DNA of 39,996 bases from NCBI GenBank assembly GCA_900893395.1, contig CAAHFI010650729.1, forward strand, positions 1 through 39,996, given 5' to 3'. Position 1 is the first letter of the stretch; each line of letters begins with the position of its first letter. The notes under the pieces were generated by a model. The model was not told where the DNA came from, did not search any database, and saw only the letters and a list, made by a program, of their open reading frames with translations. Source of the DNA: Euglena gracilis. Lineage: Eukaryota; Euglenozoa; Euglenophyceae; Euglenales; Euglenaceae. Of the stretch, positions 34,204-39,996 are shown in pieces. Made by a program: the position numbers and the translations under genes.

Positions 34204-34340
34204 TGAAGAGAATTCGTTGATCGTGAATATTCAATTTTCAAAAGCAATAAAAAGGGAACGACTAAACATCAAAGAACCCCGTAAATATTCACAAAAAAAA
34301 TTCTTTGTATATGTTAAACAAAAACAACAAATTCATTCCC

Positions 34341-34778
34341 GCTACACGCAGAGCATCGTCGGTACCATGGCGTAAGTATGCAGCAACTGCCGGGAATAGA
34401 GTGTGGTCTTGATCAGACACGAACAGACCACAAAAAAACCATGATTGAGAGGATTCGGGGAAAACCCGAGGAGTGAATATCAATGGGGTCCAGACCATTG
34501 TAAAAACAACAGGTGTAGGACAAGTTTGGAATTCCAAACCACCCTTGCAAGTTGACCCCCCCTTTTTTGACTATCATTTATCTCGTCAAACGGGGATGTA
34601 ACTTTTCCATTTCAAAAAAAAATCATATTTTGGGTAAAAAAAACCAAGCAAAGGAATCTGATTGTGTCTGTTTACGGTCGATGAATATTCTGCCATCATC
34701 GCCCTTTTCTGATGCAAAGCCTCCCATTGCAACCTCTGTCAGGAAATTGTTGTTGTGTTTCCTCAGTGTTGGTAACAT
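34341..34778 (-). CDS. Two-exon gene for a small membrane-anchored protein
   Basis: ATG 34778; exon 1 34778-34645, a 101-base intron with GT/AG borders, exon 2 34543-34341 ending TAG. Phases match (TG plus G rebuilds Trp), giving about 111 residues. The N-terminal half is polar (LTEVAMGGFASEKGDDGRIF). The C-terminal part has one hydrophobic segment (ILSIMVFFVVCSCLI) followed by a basic, Tyr-containing tail, so a single-pass membrane protein is likely. In exon 2 another frame is also open, but only this one keeps the splice phase. No family recognised. Confidence 0.5.
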
Positions 34779-35106
34779 TGTTCATATCATACACATGAAT
34801 CGCATGTACAATTGTATACTAAGAAGAAAGCCAAGGAAAAAAACGCGAAAAATAGTTTCTCTTATGTTATACCATATTTAAACAATGCCTTCTTCTGAAA
34901 GTGTTAAATGGTATCCTCCAATGTCAAATTGGTGGATTTGTTGTTCTTGTGACTTGTTCAGAACACAAACTTCGTCGACAAGAAAGAGGTGATTACAGAG
35001 AAATGAAATTATACTTCCATAAACCGAAATAAAAATATGACATTTCTACTATCAAAAATAAATGTTTTTAGATAATTTCCGACCAACGGAAATAAAATCA
35101 TATCTG

Positions 35107-35208
35107 AATAATGTAACTTTCCTATCTACTGGAATTTATATAAATGCCAATCGTGATATTTCCCAGTGAATTCTTCCGTTTTTCATATTATCTCGACAAC
35201 CACTGACT
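35107..35208. repeat. Family A MITE-like element, one end lost
   Basis: TGTAACTTTCCTATCTACTG, then the full core to ATATTATCTCGACAACCACT; the right end is replaced by unrelated sequence. Confidence 0.75.
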
Positions 35209-35965
35209 ATTGCTTTTATTCAAACAAAAAAAATGATTTCTCTGTTCGTGCTTCTTTTGAATTCTGTAGCCACTCACCAAATACATCATCCAAACACCTT
35301 TTTTAGGCATGGCTGTTTATTTCTCATTATAAAAAAAAAGAACTGTAAACAAAAAAAAGGTAAGATGTTGGATGATGGGTTCTTTTAATCCAACATTGAC
35401 TTAGTTGTTTGATGGTGTTTATCAAAGAAGCGACAGAAAGATCGATCAATGAATCTGACATGGCAGCACGCTAAAAGAGAAAACAGAGGAACGAATGTAT
35501 GGGTTTTTAGACCTGAATAAAATTCACGTGTACCCTCACACTCGATGCCGTGACTTTCCTGATTTTTGAGAAATGAAATGTCCAGATAATATCAAATACA
35601 AATGAATGACCCAGGAAATACGGTTTGCATTTATATTCGACTTCCGCTAATCTCATCCTTGGTGTTGAGAGTGCATATGGTGTTATGGTTTGAGTATTAA
35701 CATTTCTGATTATCATGTTCTCTCTCTCTCTGTGAGATTATCGGCTTTTATTAATTCATGTACGGGGACGCTCCGATCATTAGATGGATAGACTAAAATA
35801 ACCTAACTCGACTTCCTGTCACTTCAAATTTGTTTTTGGCTACCTTCAGGGGGGTGTTTACTGGACAAACATTATATTCCTCTTTCGCGGATATAGACGT
35901 TTGAAATTAGATATCTATATGTACCCAAAATCCGGTTCAAATAAACTTTATACATTTCTCGGGAA

Positions 35966-36140
35966 ACACTGCGATACTATATTGTGCAAAAAAAAGTCCC
36001 ATAAAAGTTTACTCTGAAGGATCCCTGAACTTTTTATCTTTTTTATCTGTTGATGTGGATTACGTCTCCAAAAGAATAATATATATAATATACATAATAT
36101 AGAAAAAATCGTTAATTGTGACTTTCAGTATCACACTTCA
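35966..36140. repeat. Family D inverted-repeat element, diverged
   Basis: TTTACTCTGAAGGATCC and CTGTTGATGTGGATTACGTC match the inside of the copy at 2290. The right end is GACTTTCAGTATCACACTTC. Confidence 0.65.
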
Positions 36141-36369
36141 CAACGAATAAAAATGTATTTTAGAAGAAGATTTACAACATAATTTGGTAATTTGGAGTTA
36201 CGTTAAAGTGAAAGCGTACGGAATCCAGTGCAATACTGAAAGTCAAAGTGCTGAAACTCTCCTAACATGACATCATGAAAATTCTACATTCCGAAAGCTT
36301 TACAACCTTCAAGCTTTACACCTGATATTCAAATCTGATATATGATATATGATCCTTTTTTAAACACGT

Positions 36370-36800
36370 TTCCCGGAAAAAAATTGAATGAGGAGGGGTG
36401 GATCAGGAGAGAATATCGTTTGGACTTCCACACACAAAAAAAAACCAATTTCGGGAAAGAGGGAAGGGGGCGGGTGTTTAACAATGAACAATCAAAACAA
36501 GCACGAAACACCATCTAAAATTTCCTTTGGGGCAAATATGTAAAAGGTGGAATGAGAAAAGCCACAGAAAAGAAAGAAGGTTAGCAATACCAACATCAGA
36601 AAAGGCATTCTTAAACATTTCACTTGTTTCATTCGTATATATCATACCAATCAAGCAACCAGAGAGAGAGAGAAAGAGGATAATTATCTCCTCTCTTCTT
36701 CCCTGTCAAAAAAAAAGGGAGGATGTCGGTGAATAAGAAAGAGATACCAAGTTTATAACAACTAGTTTAACATTAATATTGTGAGGATTCTACTGGAAAA
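36370..36800. repeat. Family E dispersed repeat, copy 1
   Basis: AACAAGCACGAAACACCATC, AAAGAAGGTTAGCAATACCA and CAAAAAAAAAGGGAGGATGT recur in order at 38740-39470. About 400 bp, without obvious terminal repeats. Confidence 0.8.
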
Positions 36801-37088
36801 AAAATCGAATTTCACATACATGTATATGATATTTCTAATGTCGAGACAAATAAGACAAGTTATATTTATACGACTAAAATAACGTACTATAAATTTCGTA
36901 ATCGCTTAAAGATATGTTTTGTTGTATTATCTTAACGGCTGTGTTCTCAAAAAATAGGTAAGTCACAACAGTGCCTTTTCTGTGTCACGAAACGGGTAAC
37001 AGAATGCAAAAAATAAGAGAACACTCTCTTCTTGTACCGTGACATCTCACCTCGTGGTTACTCAGATGCAGCAACGGTTAAAACACAA

Positions 37089-37411
37089 TATGAAATGCGA
37101 CATTGAACGTCACAATCCTATACCATCTCCGTTGCAATTCTTTTGTTTTTCATGTTTCTGTAAATATGTGTATGATCTCAAAGGATAGGAATGTTCTACA
37201 CAATAAAACTCCTTTCAGTAATTCATTTTTTTATGCGAGTGGTGCAATAAAACTTTACTGTGGTTGTTTCCTTTAAAACCAAATCCTGATATGCGTATAT
37301 AGCCTTATATATATTTGCATATACCTTTTCATAACAGTGCTTCAATCAGATTGTAAACCGAGGAGTCTTTTAAAAATGATATTTTCTGTGACTTACAGTG
37401 ACGCACCTCAT
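37089..37411. repeat. Family D inverted-repeat element, long copy
   Basis: Left end ATGAAATGCGACATTGAACG and right end CAGTGACGCACCTCAT are inverted versions of each other. About 320 bp. Confidence 0.65.
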
Positions 37412-37551
37412 ATATATGGCTTACTGATTAAAATGAGACTGGATAAAAAAAATAAAAACAATTCATGAAAAATATAACAAAAACCATACCTGGTTTCCTC
37501 TGGCTCTACGCAGAAAATCTTTTTGTTGCCATCGTTCAAGCCTGAGTGATA

Positions 37552-38250
37552 TCAAACGAGTTTAATTGACATTGCAACGACCAAACAAAACATACATTGT
37601 TTTTTATGTTCCTTCCAGTGGTCTTTCTGGCATTCCACTGAACAGTATCAAATTCAGAATAACACCCAGTATCTGTGTTATTCTGGTTGGACGGACTTGC
37701 ATCCTCCGCACTTGCTTCTGATTCCTGTTTTTTTTTGCATTGTTCACAGATACGTGGTGCCTGTAAAGACAAAAAAAAAGGATTGGAAAAAGGTAAAAAT
37801 AGTGGAACCGACACACCTTTGTTGATGTCAACTTTGCATACGTACATGCTATATCAGCACTAATGATCAAATGGGAATCGAAGGCTATTCCGTTGATGGG
37901 TCTTCCGTCGGATGCTTTGATGTACGTTTTGATCACTAAATGAAGGAATAGAACACACGTATTATTAGGATTAAAACCTTTTTTTTACCTTTCATCATGT
38001 GATCGTTAAGTTTCTCTCTGGCGCACTGCCAATATTGTAAAAACACCCTGAATGCTGCAACATCATTGAATTCAATTTTCCCATTTTCAATCGCTGTAAC
38101 TTTCCTACTTTCTGTATAATTATTATGTTTTTCGTATTATTTCGTCAAATATATCCTCAAAAACTAGGACAGTCACAGTACAACAGTTTCATTCATCACG
38201 CACTCCCACACTTCAGAAAATTTCCGCCCGTCACAAAGCCTCAAATTCAT
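37552..38250 (-). CDS. MYND zinc-finger protein
   Basis: MYND fingers bind two zinc ions and proline-containing partner peptides, often in transcription or methylation factors. Exons: ATG 38250 (MNLRLCDGRKFSEVWECV); 38093-37989 (IENGKIEFNDVAAF.. QYWQCAREKLNDHMMK); 37938-37817 (VIKTYIKASDGRPINGIAFD to LTSTK); and from 37760 the finger. The finger shows CEQC, then KCGGCKSV, then YCSVECQKDHWKEHKKQC, the classic MYND order, ending KLV and TGA 37552. The pieces are in different frames: one change coincides with a run of nine A, and a 24-base insert between GATACTG repeats splits the finger. A family A element forms most of the first intron. The finger may be broken or the sequence may carry indels. 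Confidence 0.65.
38094..38178. repeat. Family A MITE-like element, shortened, inside the MYND gene
   Basis: CTGTAACTTTCC at one side and GGACAGTCACAG at the other, 85 bp. On the minus strand its GTTACAG end directly precedes the exon with IENGKIEFND. Confidence 0.75.
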
Positions 38251-38739
38251 ATAAAAAGTGAAAAAACGGCAATCATTCTGAGTGCGTGTTTTGACGTGGT
38301 TGTCAAAACACGGTTGGTATTTCAAAGACAAAGTCATTTGTTCCATTTTGTTTTTGAAACCTGTGAAAATAAAAACAAATTTTGCAATGAGTAATCAAAC
38401 CGAGGACAAAAAAATAAAACAAGTGGTGTGTCTTTCTCGACATACATACCAAAACAATCAGCGGTCCAGAACTCATGGGATGAGAATCAAGTACCTCCCT
38501 TGTTCTTGAAATATGTCGTTATCATGGGGGGTGACAAAGGAATACATCATCAAAAATGGGTGTCATCGAAAAGCATTGTTTTTTTATACGGAGGTTTCAT
38601 CAAGATATCAAAGAGTGGAGGAGGTATACGTGTATGTATTTATTAGGCTGTGTGTGTAGTCGTGTAAATATCATATTTACTGGGACCCATCCCACTATCA
38701 CACAATATGACAATCCTACATTACAAAAGATTTACAAAT

Positions 38740-39470
38740 TACATTTCAAAGTTACATTTAAGTTGAACAAGGAGGGGTGGTGGACCAAGAGATAATTTCT
38801 TTTGGATTTTCACATTTAAAAAAAAATCCAACTTCAATGCTTTTGATGTGTTCCAAGTGTGAGTTTTTACAGGTAATAGAAGTTTTTTTTACGGTGGGAA
38901 TGAAATCGAAATTTGTACACACTGAATGGTGTGGTGTAATTTTAAAAGCATAGTTTTAAAACTTGAACATTGCTTGGCGGTTTAAATAAAATTTTCTGAG
39001 TCGAACTAAGTTCTGTTTGTAATACAAACATTTTACCCTGTTTGCTGTTGTGATGTTTTTTGGTAACTTTCACATTTCTGTAATCTCATACAAAAAAGTT
39101 TAAAAAAAAAGAGGAAAGGGGTGGTGTTGAACAATAAGCTATTTTAACAAGCACGAAACACCATCTAAATTTTCTTTTGGGACAAATACATAAAAGGTGG
39201 ATTCAGAAAAGTCACAGAAAAAAAAGAAGGTTAGCATAGCAATACCAACATCAGAAGAGGCATCCTTGAACATTTCAAAATTTATACGTATATGTCACAT
39301 CAATCAAGCAATCAGAGAGAAAATTGATAATTATATCCTCTCTTCTTTCCCCTGTCAATAAAAAAGGGAGGGATGTCGGACGTAATAAGATAAGTTACGA
39401 TAAGAAAGAGTTCCAAAATTAAAACGACAGGTTTAACTTTAAAAATTTCGGAATTCTAATTCATTTGGAA
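38740..39470. repeat. Family E dispersed repeat, copy 2
   Basis: Matches 36370-36800 in order and orientation. About 270 bases (38830-39100) of unrelated sequence interrupt it relative to copy 1. Confidence 0.75.
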
Positions 39471-39549
39471 TTCGTCAAATTTCATAGGTATGTATGTGTA
39501 TTCCAAGTTTGTGACCGATAGGAAAGTTATAGTAAGTTAATTGATTCTG

Positions 39550-39666
39550 TAACTTTCCTATTTATTGGAATTTATATAAATGCGAAATGTGATATTTCCT
39601 GGGGAATTCTTCCGTTTTTCATATTCTCTTGACAACTACGTTCTCAATAATTAGGAAAGTCACAGG
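39550..39666. repeat. Family A MITE-like element, complete
   Basis: CTGTAACTTTCCTATTTATT to TTAGGAAAGTCACAG. The flanks GATT on both sides could be a target-site duplication. Confidence 0.85.
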
Positions 39667-39996
39667 ATTTTTTTTTGACGAATCAAAAAATTTGGTGCCT
39701 TTTCTGTGTTCTAACCAGGTATCATGTAAAACACACCACCTTTTTCTGTAGCAAATGATAGTTCTATGCGGTAAAGAAGGTCAAGAGCCTGAAAGGTAGT
39801 CGAATGTACTTCGTCTTCGATTTATTGCCTTCGGTTGAACAGATTAAGTGGATAATAGATTCTCATATACGAATCACTTTAAAACCTAATCAAATAATAA
39901 CCAAAAGAAGAAGGCAAAAATCAGATGCAACTGCCCTCTTGTATAGTTACAAATGCATCACCTCTTTTTTTTGGTTAAAAAAAAGAGACGGACTTC

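Larger units (their letters stand above)
35209..37551. other. Long non-coding repeat region
   Basis: Contains a family A relic (35549-35640), family D copies (35966-36140 and 37089-37411), family E copy 1 (36370-36800) and a worn family A copy (36890-36970). Scattered open frames are short and run through repeats. No exon is supported. Confidence 0.6.
38251..39996. other. Non-coding end of window
   Basis: Contains family E copy 2 and a complete family A element. Small open frames at 38282-38795 show no motif and lie in AT-rich sequence. No gene is supported. Confidence 0.55.

Noticed and set aside
1-39996. Retrovirus-like, Polinton-like or LINE coding regions
   Set aside because: I looked for reverse transcriptase, integrase, capsid and polymerase motifs in the long frames and saw none.

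Overview
The window looks like nuclear DNA of a eukaryote, probably a protist. Coding stretches are cut by short T-rich introns with GT at the start and AG at the end (about 26 to 250 bases, many starting GTGTGT or GTATG). Spacers are AT-rich and full of A and T runs. Nearly every gene I can support lies on the minus strand. I recognise no bacterial operon, CRISPR array, rRNA or intact tRNA. I cannot name the species.

Layout. 0.48-1.72 kb: a gene built from a duplicated three-exon helical module. 3.16-6.76 kb and 8.71-11.46 kb: two related multi-exon genes of unknown function, sharing at least four exons. Between them lie a TGGCAC-type minisatellite and a tRNA-derived SINE-like repeat. 11.94-15.53 kb: a PP2C (PPM-type) phosphatase with a 1.7 kb intron that holds a GC-rich, broken, opposite-strand gene. 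15.98-16.74 kb: a RING-H2 ubiquitin-ligase-like gene. 16.80-18.42 kb: a single-exon 539-residue protein with a macro-like C-terminal domain. 19-24.3 kb: repeat-rich DNA with scattered exons of acidic, half-zinc-finger and membrane-anchored proteins. 24.45-25.35 kb: a satellite with higher-order structure. 25.88-28.2 kb: two convergent GC-rich genes of unknown family. 28.26-32.7 kb: two copies of a Cys-rich gene family, each preceded by the same non-coding module. 33.9-34.8 kb: two small genes, one with a membrane anchor. 37.55-38.25 kb: a MYND zinc-finger gene. The rest is repeats.

Four families of short elements with terminal inverted repeats (A to D below) litter the window. Family A, full length 119 bp, has about 18 copies, several inside introns. 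In at least two cases its CAG end sits exactly where a downstream exon opens in frame.

Many genes need one-base frame changes, often at A or T runs. This means either widespread decay or homopolymer errors in the assembly, so exon models here are partial. The recognisable proteins (phosphatase, RING-H2, MYND, macro-like, Cys-rich zinc-binding) fit a fast-evolving regulatory or stress locus, but that grouping is inference.
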